Positions 35,793 to 48,493 of a stretch of 64,000 nt of DNA are shown here, piece after piece. A program made the position numbers and the translations under genes. Position 1 is the first letter of the stretch, and each line of letters begins with the position of its first letter. The notes beneath the pieces were generated by a model. It was not told where the DNA came from. It saw only the letters and a list, made by a program, of their open reading frames with translations, and made no database searches. The stretch covers positions 1-64,000 of the forward strand of contig CAJNOL010000800.1 of the NCBI GenBank assembly GCA_905250125.1, given 5' to 3'. The stretch comes from Rotaria sordida (taxonomy: Eukaryota; Rotifera; Eurotatoria; Philodinida; Philodinidae).

Positions 35793-38444
35793 ATGCGTTT
35801 AATGATTCGTCATCTATTATCTTTAATTCGTTCGCGACGACGAACTTCTTGTTTATTTATTATTAGTAGTTGTCTTAGTATAACATTCATTTTATTTATT
35901 ATTAATCATGATCAACAAGCAGAAAATATTCCAAATAAAATCGTTCCAAGAGAAGACAAACAACCTAAATTATCGAATAATTTGACTGCATTCATTCAAA
36001 AAACTATTCCTATTCAAAGGTAAAAAAAAAAAAAGAAATCGATTTCTTCGTAGTTTATACGTGAATATGATGCATATGTTCGATTTCTCATTGAGGTTTC
36101 TTAAAACTAAATATCACAAAAAAACAAATTAATATTTATTTTTAGAAAAGGCACATGGCCAGTAGATGAAAAAGGTCGTTCATTAAAAACAAATTTCTTA
36201 GTTCTTGACTGGACAGGATTTTTTGGTTCGGGAGCTAATGAAGGTGAAGTTATTCAATGTCCATCATCCAATACAACATTTACATGGACACATCAACAAA
36301 GTCGAATTGATGAAGTTGATTTTATTGTTTCACATGATGGTCAAGGTAGTGGAGGTATTCCATTTGATCGTTTACATCTTAATAATGATCAACAACAATA
36401 TACAATGGCATTTGTTATAGAAAGTGAAGTACATTCATTAACAGGTGATGCTTGGGCAAGATTTAATTTTAAAATGACATATAATCTTGATGATAGTTAT
36501 CCAGAACCAGCAACTTATTTTGATATAAATACATTTATAATTGATTTACTTACACCATCAAGTATATCTTTTGAAAATAAAGAACAACAAGCAGATATTG
36601 TTTGGATTATTTCAAATTGCAATGTAAGAATATACTGTTGAATTTATCTTTTTTAATAGTATATAAAAAAAAGCAACTATACTTTGTTCGATGATTTTTG
36701 TCTGCGGAAAAGAATATATATAGGCTTCTAGAGAAAAACTTCTTCTATTTAATAATGTATACACTATCAAGTTCTATATTGCGCACGTTGATATGTCAAT
36801 AGATGGCGCCACATTCCTCGCGACTACTGTACAAGGCGACAAACGTAGTGTTCTCTATTGACATATCCACAATACCCTTTATGACTTGATAATGCATATG
36901 GATGATTTCATCGTATAGGTGATATATTTACATCGAGTTCCTCCAAATCGATTTTCATTTTTCAAACCGTGTAGAGCATAGTCGATTTCCTTACTATTTG
37001 ATAACAAAAGATTGGCTATAAATTGTAATATTGAAGCTATCAGCGATTTACAAAATTAATGCAAAATATGGCTAATACTATACAAAAATAATATAAAAAT
37101 AATGCCAAAATGTCCATCATCATATATTGTTAATGGAGAATTTTGGTACATAGTGTTATAGAAGATTTTGTAGAGCAAAATTTGCTCTATAAAATCTGCT
37201 ATGTCACTAGGTGCCCAAATTCTGCATTAACAATATATGATGATGGATATTTTAGCAATATTTTTATATTATTTTTGTATAGTATTAGCTATATTTCGCA
37301 TTAATTTTGTAAATCGCTAATCTCTTCAACATTACACTTTATAGCGAATCTATTGTTATCATAATAAGGAAATCGACTATACTCTACATGATTTGAAATA
37401 TGAAAACTGATTTAGAGAAAGTAATGTATGAAGTGTTACATATACGGTGAAATTACCCATATACTATTAGATAGAGGAAGAAGTCTTTCTCTACTGCATG
37501 TCGATCTGTAATCAAACCTTTATAGTTACATTTTAATTGTATTACAAAACAGCTGTCGTTCTAACTGATTAGTTTCCATTATCAAATTGAATCCTTGTTC
37601 TTATTCGTGATTTCTTCTTCACTGTTATTCCATCCATTTGATGTTAAAAGGTATAGAGAGCGAGAGAAAGAGCATATAATGTCTTCTACGGGTATCCTCG
37701 AAAACACGAGCACATCCACAACGTATGTCTTCAATATCTTCCATGCTACGAGGAAATCTTCAAAAAACATTTCATTTAAATTTCTAGGCTCATAATGGTC
37801 GAGAAGGTTTTGTCGAACGATTAATGCAAGAAATAAAAGTTGATTCATATGGATCATGTTTAAATAATCGTCGTGGTTATGGAGCTCGCATGACTGATAA
37901 TATTGATGCATATAAAAAGTATAAATTTGTTATAGCTATTGAAAATTCTAATTGTGTAGATTATGTTACTGAAAAATTAGTTAAAGCAGTTGAATCAGGT
38001 TCTATACCTATTGTTGCTGGTCTTAATAATCATCCAGATTATCGACGATATATGCCTGAACATTCATATATAAATATATTTAATTATTCATCAATAAAAG
38101 ATCTTGCTAATGATTTAAAACGTATTGGAAATAATAAAACATTATATGAATCTTATTTATGGTATAAAAAACATAATAAAGATATTTCAAAATTAAAAGA
38201 ACTTTCATTAAATGATAAATTAAAATATTTAGCTGATATTATTGGTTCAAATGCAACAATGATTATAAATGGAATTGCAGGAAAAGAAAAAAGTGAAAAT
38301 AAAATTTGTAAACTTATTCGATTTGTTCGTCAAACACCTTGGCAAGATATTGCTACACATAAAAGTACAGGACGAGTTGGTTCGGATACTGCTTGTTTAC
38401 CAAGAAAATCTATATTAACTCATTTTAACTCGAAACATACTTAA
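35793..38444 (+). CDS. GT10 alpha-1,3-fucosyltransferase-like type II membrane protein
   Basis: Three exons, 35793-36019, 36146-36623 and 37788-38444, give 453 residues. The family transfers fucose from GDP-fucose to glycans in the Golgi. A short cytosolic N-terminus and a membrane anchor (CLFIISSCLSITFILFIIN, about residues 20-38) give the expected type II layout. The junction of exons 2 and 3 rebuilds SNCN-AHNGREGFVERL, the first conserved GT10 motif. YKFVIAIENSNCVDYVTEKL followed by VKAVESGSIPIVAG is the donor-binding signature. KVDSYGSCLNN is also typical. Phases match at both junctions. Intron 2 (1164 bases) hosts a fold-back element. The exact linkage formed cannot be told from sequence alone. 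Confidence 0.9.
36712..37505. mobile_element. Fold-back element in the fucosyltransferase intron
   Basis: Arms from about 36715 inward and from about 37500 inward match in reverse, for example ACTATACAAAAATAATATAA and its complement near the centre, and TAGAGAAAAACTTCTTC against GAAGAAGTCTTTCTCTA at the ends. The centre (37166-37195) is TTTTGTAGAGCAAAATTTGC followed by TCTATAAAA, the same palindrome found in the 15479 element. Target duplication not resolved. Confidence 0.65.
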
Positions 38445-40731
38445 TAACGTTTAACCGCTATAGCACTTCAATATTATGGTCTTCTTGATTGGACGAAATG
38501 ATTGTTTTTTCTTGTTTTTTTTTTGTGATAATATTTATTTTTTGTTTCTTTAGAAATATTGTTTAACATTATTAATTTTCTAGTCCAGATTTTCAGAAAA
38601 TATAACTATATATTAAAGAATTTCGCATAATTTCCAATCGACAGGGTCTATTTCATAGTTTACTAAATATAAATTCAATACTACTGATCAAGAATATATG
38701 AATGAATGGAATAAATAATACAAGAAGAATTTTTCAAATGAAGTAAATCTTTCCTCTGATCGTAATGAATTTTGAACTTTTTTACAAATGAAATTTGTGA
38801 GGTACAGCTTTACTATAATATTCTTATCTAATGCCATTGTCTAAAACGAGTGTTGAAATATATAGGATACAAATTTGTTCGTTCCCCTCCCATGTCACAG
38901 GCAATGATACAGAGGATCAAGAGACACATTAGAAATGGCTCGTCACAGACATTGTAGCAGCACTTCTCTTTCCCCGCGTCACAGATCGCGATAGGCATTG
39001 TTGATATTCAATCAAAGACCGTATATCAATAACGTTTCATTACTATTTCCTTATTACATTTCTGAAAGATTAAGTAAAAGGATAATAAAGAAATGTGTCC
39101 CCGAATAGATACAATAAAACAATCTTCCTATGATTAGCAACAACAACTACATTGTGTGTCATATTTTAATCCGGTGGAGATTGCGTTAGCAGCTGTTTAC
39201 TAAAAATCAAAACTTACCTAACATATACAAAATTCAGTTTGGTGGTAACTTTTCATGTCGAAAAATGGTAGCAATAATATTTTCAAACATCAACTGTTAT
39301 GGATTCATAAATTGTAACTTTTTTTCACTCATATTGGATTGTACAATTCTAGTAAATAAATGATGAACAATGATTTAAATATACAATTTTTGAAGCTTTC
39401 GTTGTTCTATCTTTTGATAAATTGCATGAAAAAATTGTTTGATTTGTTGAAGAATAATCGTAGCAAACATGAATGAATCGGTTGAAGACTATTTTCTTAA
39501 TAGTAGGTAGATAGCACTGAAAAGTCAGTTCAAATCAATTTTTCTATTGAACAATCTAAAAAGTTGAGTTTAATATGTTTCAATATATGGTCTTTCGAGA
39601 GTATATAAAAAATGAAAAATAAAGATTTTATTCATTGCTTTGTATACTGGAGTGGCTCTTAGTATTCTTATGAAAGCACTCACAAGTAGGCATGTACAAA
39701 GCTCGAACTGCTCGGTTTAGGCTCGGTATATGTCTACTCAACAAGACTAACTATTCATTATATTTACTAGTGGATATTAAGAAAAAAAAACATGTGTATG
39801 AAATGAAAAGATTGTTGTTGTTTTTCTTAAACTGCTATCTTTAAGATCGATGTATACAAATTGAATATATATGACATATAATACTTTCAGATTAGATAAA
39901 AGAACTAAAGTAGATTATAGTGTGGTTTGTTTTGATAAACACTACTGTTCTTTCGTGTGAATTAAACTTTGTTAATACATGTGTGATATTTTGACGCTAA
40001 GTGAATTAGTTAACTTGCTTAATTTTGTGACAGGCTATTGCGTAAAACGTTTTAGTGATAATCTAAATTTTGTTGTATAAAAATAATTTAGTTTCTTGTT
40101 ACTTAGTCATATCCATTGATACTATTTATGTATAAAGGAATTGATTATGAAACTCGAAATGAGACAAATCCTCTTTATTATAAATTAATGATGAAAACAA
40201 ACGATAAAAAACAGAGATGAAATTCCAAAATAGGAAAGTAGATTGAAGTCTTCATATAATAGTTCATTATCCATCGTTCGTAGTATCAATTATATTTCTA
40301 ATGACAAGTTGTTTTGATAAGTATTTCGACAACAAACACCTTTATTTAATCTTTGTAAATATATTATGTACGAGAAGTGCGAACGTGAAACAAACATCAT
40401 ACTTTCATTCAATTACTTAAAACAACAAAAATACGTATGTTTAAAATGTTTTTTTAAATTTTCTTGCTAACCGTGAGGCGTAAAATGCAGTTCATACTTA
40501 ATATTTTCTTTTAAACATACAGCACGAATGAAACATCTGCTTGAATTCAAACGTTTCTTCTTGCCCATAACATTTGTTCGTTTCCTACTTATTAAAAGTA
40601 ATATTTGCTTTTGAAACATGCCTGCTCTTATCGCTCAATTCGCCATTCATCACTAAAAAGAAAAGATTTAAAAGTGCGTTACCATTTCATCAACGGCATA
40701 CTACGGATTTCTTCATTTCGATTTACGATAG
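38445..40731. other. Intergenic, AT-rich
   Basis: No gene recognised. It contains a 50-base hAT-like miniature at 39687-39736. The last 70 bases resemble the upstream region of the paralogous gene at 9993. Confidence 0.45.
39687..39736. mobile_element. hAT-like miniature element, 50 bp
   Basis: The ends TAGGCATGTAC and (complement) TAGACATATACCGAG match the termini of the element at 50550. Flanks CTCACAAG and CTCAACAA are imperfectly alike. Internal AGCTCGAACTGCTCGG is shared in style with the larger element. Confidence 0.45.
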
Positions 40732-43679
40732 ATGACAATCAGTCGACTTCTTTTCGTCTTTTTATTTCTACGAGTTTCTATTATACATACTTCTCATTTT
40801 CGTGGCGGTACCATTACATGGTTAGTATCTGACAATCTATTTTTATCAAGTTTTTGAAAAGTAATTATTTCATAGGCGTCCTCTCAATAATACTCCATCG
40901 GGTAGCACTGTTGATATTCAAATACGCCAACGATATTCATGGCGTCGTTCATCTGTCGCATGCACTGATACCACCATAGCTAACCGAGTCTTAATTGGAG
41001 ATAATACAGCTGTTAATTGTGTAACTGGTACTTGTTCTTCTTGGAGCAGTATGACCACAAATACATATTGCACTGATTATAGTGGTGGTCTTGATGTTAG
41101 TTCTGGTGAAAAATATGTCACAAAAACAATAACACTCGGCATTCCATTCAGTATAGCTTTTGTTTCATCTGCCTGGTTTGCAAATCTTGTTATTGGAGCT
41201 AACTCTGGATGGAATATTGTTAATCGAATAAATACCGTTATTAGACCTGATGGTTATATAAATGCAAGTCCTGTTGCTACCACTCTTCCTGTCATTTACA
41301 AAGCTATTAATCAACAGCATGTACATATTGTTCAAATATCTGATTTTGATGGAGGTGATATATTAAAATGTCGTTGGTCTACTTCATCAACAAGTAATTA
41401 TAATTCATATAATGAATGTGGTGGTGTTTGTTCAGGTGTACCTGGTGCCCTTCTTTACAGTAATAATTGTACATTAGTCTTTACATTGACACAAGCTGCA
41501 GTATACGCTGCAGTAGCTTTACAAATTGAAGACTATTATAATAATGTATCAACAACACCAATGAGTTCTGTTCCACTTCAGTTTCTTTTTTATGGTTATG
41601 CTGTACCTAGTGGTTGTAGTACTCCACCAAGTATCATTGGTAATCGACCAAATCGAGGTAAGTAAGAATCTTATCAGGAACTTTCTCAAACAACTATAAT
41701 TTGTTATTTATTAAGCATGTATTGGTACACCAATAGGATCCACTGTCAGTGAATATGTCATCGCACAAATTGGTTGTTCTGGAAAAACTATTATTGATTT
41801 CACTTCTAGTTCTCCGGTTGGTATGACGAAAAGTACTATTCAAAATCCAAGTACTGGTTAGTACATCTGACATATGTTGTTTTTGTTTTTATTTTAATGT
41901 CTCAATTATAGGTATCTATCAAATCGTTCTCAGCTGGATTCCTACATCTGATCAATATGGTCCACAAGGATTCTGTGCAGGAGCTGTCGATAGCACGAAT
42001 GTTCAATCAGAACAATGGTGTATTACATTTTTAGTTGGTTTTGAATCACCTAGTATCATTCGACCAACTGCTGTTCAAGGTTCTGCTTCACCAATCGGCA
42101 CCATATTTCAAAGTCATACAACTTTCTCAATTCAAAGTAATCTTAATAATGTTTAATATAAAAGATAGGATTAAGATCGAATACTATATGAAACTTATAG
42201 CAATCATGTACGTATAGAAAAAGTTTCTATCGAGTATTTTTAGCCTTGGCTTCTTCCAAAGTTGTTGAGAAAACAAGAATAAATAAATGAATGTACATAA
42301 AATACATGTTAAATTTGTCGATTCTGCCAGATTTATATGATCGATTATTGAAAAAGATTAAGTAGAAATTCTATCAAATCAATTTTGGATCACTTTCTTC
42401 TAAAAGCAGCTCTATCATATTATAAAATATTGTATTATTTAATTGTGTTTCTATTGTTTTTAGCTACACGTTCAGTTAGTCGACCAACACGTAATGGTAC
42501 TTACATACATTTTAAAGATTCTACTACAAATACAATTGTTCAATCATATGATTGTGGTTGGCAATCAGAAGTAACATATACTGGATATACAATTGTTATT
42601 CGTTTTCCAACTGCACCATGGATTGTAGGACATTCATATTATGTTATGTTTGATAGTGGTATGAACTTATTTCTATTACACTTCATCTTTTGATATGCAT
42701 ATTCTTATTCTTCATTTTAAGGTGTAGCTAGTGGAACTGAATTTTGTGGTAAATAGAATAGATTAACAAAGAATCAATTAAAAAAAATAACATGAATTAA
42801 ATTAAATCATTAAAGGTCCTGAATCTGCACCAATAACTGATCCTTCATTTTGGGTTTTTGACATCTGGAATCCAGGACATTCATCTACAACAACAACAAC
42901 AACTACTCCACCAACAACTAAAACAGTTACAACAAGACCTATATCAACTACAAGTGTCAATACTCTAGTAAGTTGATTGATATGTTATTCATATGATCAT
43001 TATTAATTGTTTTTTTTATAGTTGACAACAACTGGTATTGTAATTTCAAGTACATCTACTCATTCTACAACAACTACAACTAGTTCAACTTCGACTTCAA
43101 CAAGTAAAAGAAACTTTTATTTTTCTTTGAATAAAACAAATCAATTAAAGTGAATATACAGTAAACATGTCACTATCTCTTTGGATATATAAAAAGAGTT
43201 TTCTATATACTTCATAAGTGTATGTCTCAGTATCACATGAGAAATATATGTAAATTTAGTATTTGTTATTGTATAACTACGTAAACTTTGATGACTTAAC
43301 GAAAAGAATTTATTAAATTATAGTTTTCATTAATAAGAATGCAATATATTTTCATGTGAATTGTTTTAGCTACAACAACAACAGATACAACTACAACAAC
43401 TACGACAACAGGACCAGCTGTTAATGTTATGTATCCTAAAGATATGGTAGGTTTCAAATTGATTCTGATTTATTTCTCAAATATATATATATATTTTAGG
43501 AAAAAGCATGTCAACAACCAGTAATAATTATGAATACTGTTTCTATGCTTGTTATGGTTCCTGTACAAGCTATAGGAATGTTTGTTTGTTTTTCAAAATT
43601 TGCCACTATGTTTGATCCATCAAAAATTCAAGCAAAAAAGAGACATGCACAGCGACTGAAAAAACTTAATCAACGTTAA
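40732..43679 (+). CDS. SHFRGG-type secreted/type I membrane protein, copy B
   Basis: Ten exons: 40732-40820, 40876-41657, 41716-41856, 41912-42136, 42464-42658, 42722-42748, 42816-42967, 43022-43103, 43370-43446 and 43500-43679. Every one has the same length as its counterpart in copy A (649 residues). Domain order is the same: signal peptide, SHFRGGTITWRP, cysteine-bearing ectodomain, Thr-rich stalk, one C-terminal hydrophobic helix, basic tail. The second half of exon 2 through intron 8 is nearly identical to copy A, introns included. The first half of exon 2 (residues about 60-130) and the last exon (EKACQQPVIIMNTVSMLVM against EEACQQSVIIMNVATMAAIM) have diverged clearly. The copies are inverted relative to each other, about 31 kb apart. 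The function is unknown to me. Confidence 0.8.
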
Positions 43680-44111
43680 AGAATTTTTCTTCTTTCTTGA
43701 ATATTTGAAATCTTTTTCTTTTGATCATTGTATAAAAGTTGACAATTCTCTGAATGATAACAAAGCAAAACGAGTACTTGTATATTTGAATTGACTTTCG
43801 CCCTGTTTTATTTTAAAACAATGATTTTGCTTCGCATATTTTTTTTTAAACTGTAACATAATATATTTATTTTTTTCCTTATATCCAACTAAAATTTTGA
43901 ATTCTATATGATTCTGTTGTATTGAAATAAAATGTATCATAACAGTCTAAGATTTTGAATTAATCTTATAGTTTATAATATGAATAGCAATCATGTCTTG
44001 AAATTATAGAATTTAAATTTAATTAATTTTTCTAAAAAAAAAATTATATATTGGTGTCCTCAGAGAAAATATTTCTAGTGTTTGATTAATTGCTTAAGTA
44101 GTTTAATATGT

Positions 44112-44278
44112 TACTTTGCGATGTATTTTAAAGATCCCAGTACTACAAATACTAATTGTTCAATATATAATTGTAGTTGTGCAGGAGAACCAGTATACAG
44201 TGGATATAGAATTATCATTTGTTTTCCTACTACACCATAGATTATACAATATTCACTTTGTGCTGTGTTTGATAATGG
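44112..44278 (+). pseudogene. Decayed third copy of exon 5 of the SHFRGG gene
   Basis: The stretch aligns with exon 5 of copy B (42464-42658): TTTTAAAGAT, then ACTACAAATAC, AATTGTTCAA and GATAATGGTATGAACT, including the start of the downstream intron. The Trp codon of the APWIV motif reads as a TAG stop, and many other substitutions have accumulated. It lies 430 bases past the stop of copy B in the same orientation. No other exon of this third copy was found. Confidence 0.75.
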
Positions 44279-44318
44279 TATGAACTAGTGTTTATTATTA
44301 TTTTCTTCTCCATCAAAG

Positions 44319-44380
44319 GTGGGTATAGGTACGCGGTGCGGATGCGATCCTCTTGAAGGATCTACACCCACACGTCCATC
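44319..44380. repeat. GTGGGTGTG-type hairpin, copy 8
   Basis: GTGGGTATAG pairs with CTACACCCAC with one G-T type mismatch, around a GC-richer loop (GCGGTGCGGATGCG). Confidence 0.5.
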
Positions 44381-44949
44381 TAAACTGAGATGATTTTCAT
44401 GGTATGAGTGATTGAAGTATTGTATTGCTTTGATTATTTTGATTCAATAAATAAACTGCTAGGAATTACGTTCTTCACGATTATAGTTTGGAAATTTAAA
44501 AATTCAGTCGATTTAAAACCTAGATAGTTCAAACAATCTGATAAAATATTTGTTTGATAGATTTTTATTTTCAAGTCATTAGAATAATATATAAATAATA
44601 AGATGAAAAAAAAATGTAAAAACGCCTTTTGTCCGTATATAATTTTCACTATATTTACGGAATGAAGAGCCATAAGGCGCAAAAGCTTGTAGGCAGAGTT
44701 TTCTTAGTTTCGATGATATCTATTTATAGCTAAAATATGATGATGAAATCTCGAAATCGATTGGAATATTTCATTCATCAGGTAATTGAAATTTTTTCAC
44801 TAAAAAAAACTTGACGTGGAAATTTCTTTAAAAAATCATTCGTTGTCTTGTGAGATAGACAATCAACTGCATAGACAAAATACAATTCAATAGAACAAGC
44901 AAATGTTCTATTTATGCATAAAAAAAATAAAACAGTTACAATGCTCATA

Positions 44950-45748
44950 AAGGATGTTCCATAAGTAACACCCCCTCCCCCTTTTTGTTTTCTTTCTCTC
45001 TTTGTCGTATTCGACCGTGAACAGATATTCAATATAGATTTTTAAAGAGCATCATCTAAGCTATCAATCAAAACAAAAAATTGTTTAAATTTGCATGAAC
45101 TCTAAGACAGAACTATATCGATAAAAATTTTGTCAAATGCATTTTTTACTTTTTGTCTATAAATGACTACTCCTTGCCAGTATTTTGTGAATATCTCTCT
45201 TATTTTCTGATAGTTCGACTTAAATTTTTTTTCAAAAGATAGCCCGTGTAATTCCCTACAAAACCCAATAAAGGGTATCTCTTCAAAATAATAACTGAGA
45301 ATGGCATGAAACCTATTTTTTCCGGAGATGAGAAATAATTACTATTGTAAAAAACAAGCCTCTGTGAAAGTGGAATTTTTTGGAGTGTAACACCTCCGAT
45401 CAGATATAGTTTTCTAATTGTCATTTTGAAGAGGTACCTTTTATTGGGTTTGTAGAGAATTACACGGACTATCTTTTGAAAAAAAATTTAAGTCAAACTA
45501 TCAGAAAATAAGAGAGATATTCATAAAATACTGACAAGAAATAGTCCTTCATAGACAAAAAGTAAAAAATGCATTTGACAAAATTTTTATCGATATAGTT
45601 CTCTCTTAGAGTTCATGCAAATTTAAACAATTTTTTGTTTTGATTGATAGCTTAAATGATGCTCTTTAAAAATCTACATTGAATATCTGTCCACGGTTGA
45701 ATACGACAAAGAAAACAAAAAGGGGATCGTTACTTATGGAACACCCTT
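44950..45748. mobile_element. Tc1/mariner-like fold-back element, 799 bp
   Basis: The termini AAGGATGTTCCATAAGTAAC and (complement) AAGGGTGTTCCATAAGTAAC are flanked by TA. The arms match over about 330 bases each (to about 45290 and from about 45430). The GGGTGTTCCATAAGT end is mariner-like. No transposase. Confidence 0.75.
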
Positions 45749-46082
45749 TATGAATAATAGATAAGAAAGAAACTACGTAGAAGATGATCAGAAAATTATT
45801 ACTAGCACAAATCTATGTTCTTTTGCTTTCCAAAATTCATCGAATCTTTCGAACAAGATATAAAATTAAACAAAATGAAAACTATATTGTCTCTTAACAT
45901 CTATTAGCACAATCTCTGTGGGATTAAAATGCAAAACACGATGTAACTTGTCTTGCTGATCACAGCGAACTTGTTTTATTCTAGCAATTCTCGGATATAT
46001 TTCTTCACTATCTTTTTACTTAATTGTCCCGAAATGTAATAAGGAAGTAGTTCTTTAGATCATATTTCACAAAATAAAGTAA

Positions 46083-46170
46083 TCAATCTCTGTAGCAGAG
46101 ATGTTCATTGTGACTGGAAATCTGTCGCTACTGCAATGGTTTAAAAAAAAAAGGTGCCGCCATGGACATC
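46083..46170. repeat. Dispersed repeat R1, copy 2
   Basis: AGAGATGTTCATTGTGACTG, then GAAATCTGTCGCTACTGCAA and GCCGCCATGGACATCTTT. It matches R1 copies at 13795 and 63394. Confidence 0.6.
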
Positions 46171-46299
46171 TTTATTATATAGTTAGAGAATTATCAATAG
46201 AGATACATCAAAAAATTTTTATTGTTTTTTCTTTACATTTCAAGAAAAAACATAAAATCCAATAGATAATTCAATTAGTAATTTGTTCATTAATAATAA

Positions 46300-46691
46300 T
46301 TAAACAAATTTTTCTTTTCGATTTTGATTAACATCTATTGAATTGTTGTCTTGATCACTGTTTTGTTTATTTTGATCTTCATTATTTATAGAATTATTTT
46401 CATCATCAATATCAAATCTACTGTTATCAATATCATCATCATATTGTAATGTATAACGTTGATCGATATTACGTGCTGTACGTCTCAGACGTTGAACAAA
46501 TAAATTATTCTTCTTTGAATTAATACGATTTCGATTTGAATTATCAAGAATATTTCCACTTTCTATAAATAAATAAATTAATTAAAAACAAACATTTTCT
46601 TTATATTATACAAACCAACTACATTACCAACGAACGCTACAAGAAATAGACATGCTACGATGAAAAGTAAGATAATTGATCGAAATTTCAT
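46300..46691 (-). CDS. Small secreted acidic protein, possible propeptide
   Basis: Two exons, 46691-46616 and 46562-46300, give 112 residues. A 5'UTR intron (about 46699-46758) precedes the start. Residues 1-25 form a clear signal peptide (MKFRSIILLFIVACLFLVAF). The mature part has several basic pairs (KK, RLRR at about residues 41-53) and then an Asp/Asn-rich tail with no cysteines. A basic-site-processed secreted peptide precursor is possible, but no known peptide family is recognised. An unstructured secreted protein is equally consistent. The neighbour upstream is the coiled-coil gene on the same strand. Confidence 0.65.
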
Positions 46692-47390
46692 TGTTGTTCT
46701 AATACATTTAATAAAAACAATACAATACAATATTTATATTCTTAATAATATATTTACCTTTCAAAAAAAAATAATAATACTCTGTCTTATATGTATGTAA
46801 ACAACAAAGAATATCACTGCTTGTTCGAATGATAATTGTTCGTTCTATTTGAATATATGTGATATTTGATTTTACTACCATATGGATTTAATAAAATATA
46901 TTCGAGAAACATACAATAATCTTTTTTTTTTGTTTTCATATAGTTTGTTCTTCAGAGAGAGAAATCATTGTATCTCTTTTGTTATAATTGATACCATTTG
47001 ATCAATAGAAGAAAAATATATTCGAACATATTTTTTTAATAGAACAAAAAAACAAAAACACCAGTCAATCGAAATAACCATCAGTTTTAAACAAACTAAA
47101 GAATTACTTTTGTTTTTGTTTTTTTTACAGAAATCAATTATTATTTAACTAGAGTATAACTGACTATTATTTAAACTAATTTAACGAAACATTTCTTTTG
47201 TTGTTCGGAATTAATAAACTTTCATATCGAACGAAATAAATATATATTCATTTCTTCACCAAATGAATTTATAAAAAAAAAAAAGAAGAGAGATAGGTTG
47301 AGTGATCATAAGATTTTCAAATAAGGTGTGTCAAATAGAAACAACAATGAACGAAAGATGTATTGCAAACACAGATCTATAATTAACGAT
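46692..47390. other. Spacer upstream of the small secreted protein gene
   Basis: AT-rich; it contains the 5'UTR intron of the secreted protein gene and probably its promoter. Nothing else recognised. Confidence 0.45.
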
Positions 47391-48453
47391 TTACACTGGA
47401 TCGTGTGAGCCATGATTGAATGTTCGAGGTCGAGCAGCACCTCGATTACCGACGATAAAACGAGATGATTTTGATTGTGGTTGAGTTTTATTAAGATTAA
47501 GTGTTGGCTGTGGTGCAGATTCCTTCATTTGAAAAAATCAAATAAAAATATCTTTAATAATAATAAAATTATTCTTACCGGAGTAAGACGATGATCATTT
47601 GATGTAGATACAGAAGTATCAGTAGCATTTGTTGATTGACGTAATGTTAAAAATTTTGCTGATTGAGCCAATAATGATCGACGAAGACGTTTATTTTCTT
47701 CTACTTGACGTGCTAATTCAATAGCTAATTCTTGACGTTCACGTTCCGCAATAATCTAAAATAAAAAATAATAAAATAAAAATTTGAAATATATAATTAT
47801 CAAACCCGTTCATTGCCCAAATTTGGTTCTAATCCAGTAGTTGCTCTCAAAGATCGAAGTAATAAAATACTTTCTGTTTTTAATCGATTCAATTCAGATC
47901 GAAGACGATCATTTTCCAATACTAGTTGCTAGATATTCATAAAATAAAAATAATCATAAATTATAATGATATAATAAATAAATACCTCATTGGCTTTCAA
48001 AACATCTTCTATAGATGTATAATTTGGTACTTTAATATCCGCAAATGGTGGTGCATCTTTACGAAGTACTTGTTCAAGATGTACTCTATAAGATCGAAGA
48101 AGATTAGTCTCATCCGAACTATTTACTGGTTGAGATGATGATGATTGTAATGCACCATTATGAAAACTTTTACTACGAGTAACAGGTACTTGAGGTAGAG
48201 GACGTGAAAAAGGTCCATCATGCGTAGAAATTATCTGCATTTCATCATTGGCTGTTCTACGAGCATTAGGTGCCAATGGAATACGAGGAGGACTTGTAAC
48301 TCGAGCTGATGTCGGTTGTGAAATTGGTGGTTTCCTAGTCGAAGGTGAACGATTAAGATCAGATTCATTTGATGGCGTCAAAAAAGCTTGATTGACTTGA
48401 CCTTTTAGTGAAGCCATTTCACGTTCAAGAGATTCAAGACGATCATGATCTAA

Positions 48454-48493
<40 letters not shown>

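Larger units (their letters stand above)
43680..46299. other. Intergenic region with a pseudo-exon and a fold-back element
   Basis: It holds a decayed exon copy at 44112-44278, a hairpin at 44319, a 799-base fold-back at 44950 and an R1 repeat at 46083. No intact gene. Confidence 0.55.

Noticed and set aside
2797-45748. Fold-backs as assembly chimeras (reads joined head to head)
   Set aside because: Several have TA duplications exactly at the ends, unequal arms and unique centres, which fits transposition better than misassembly.
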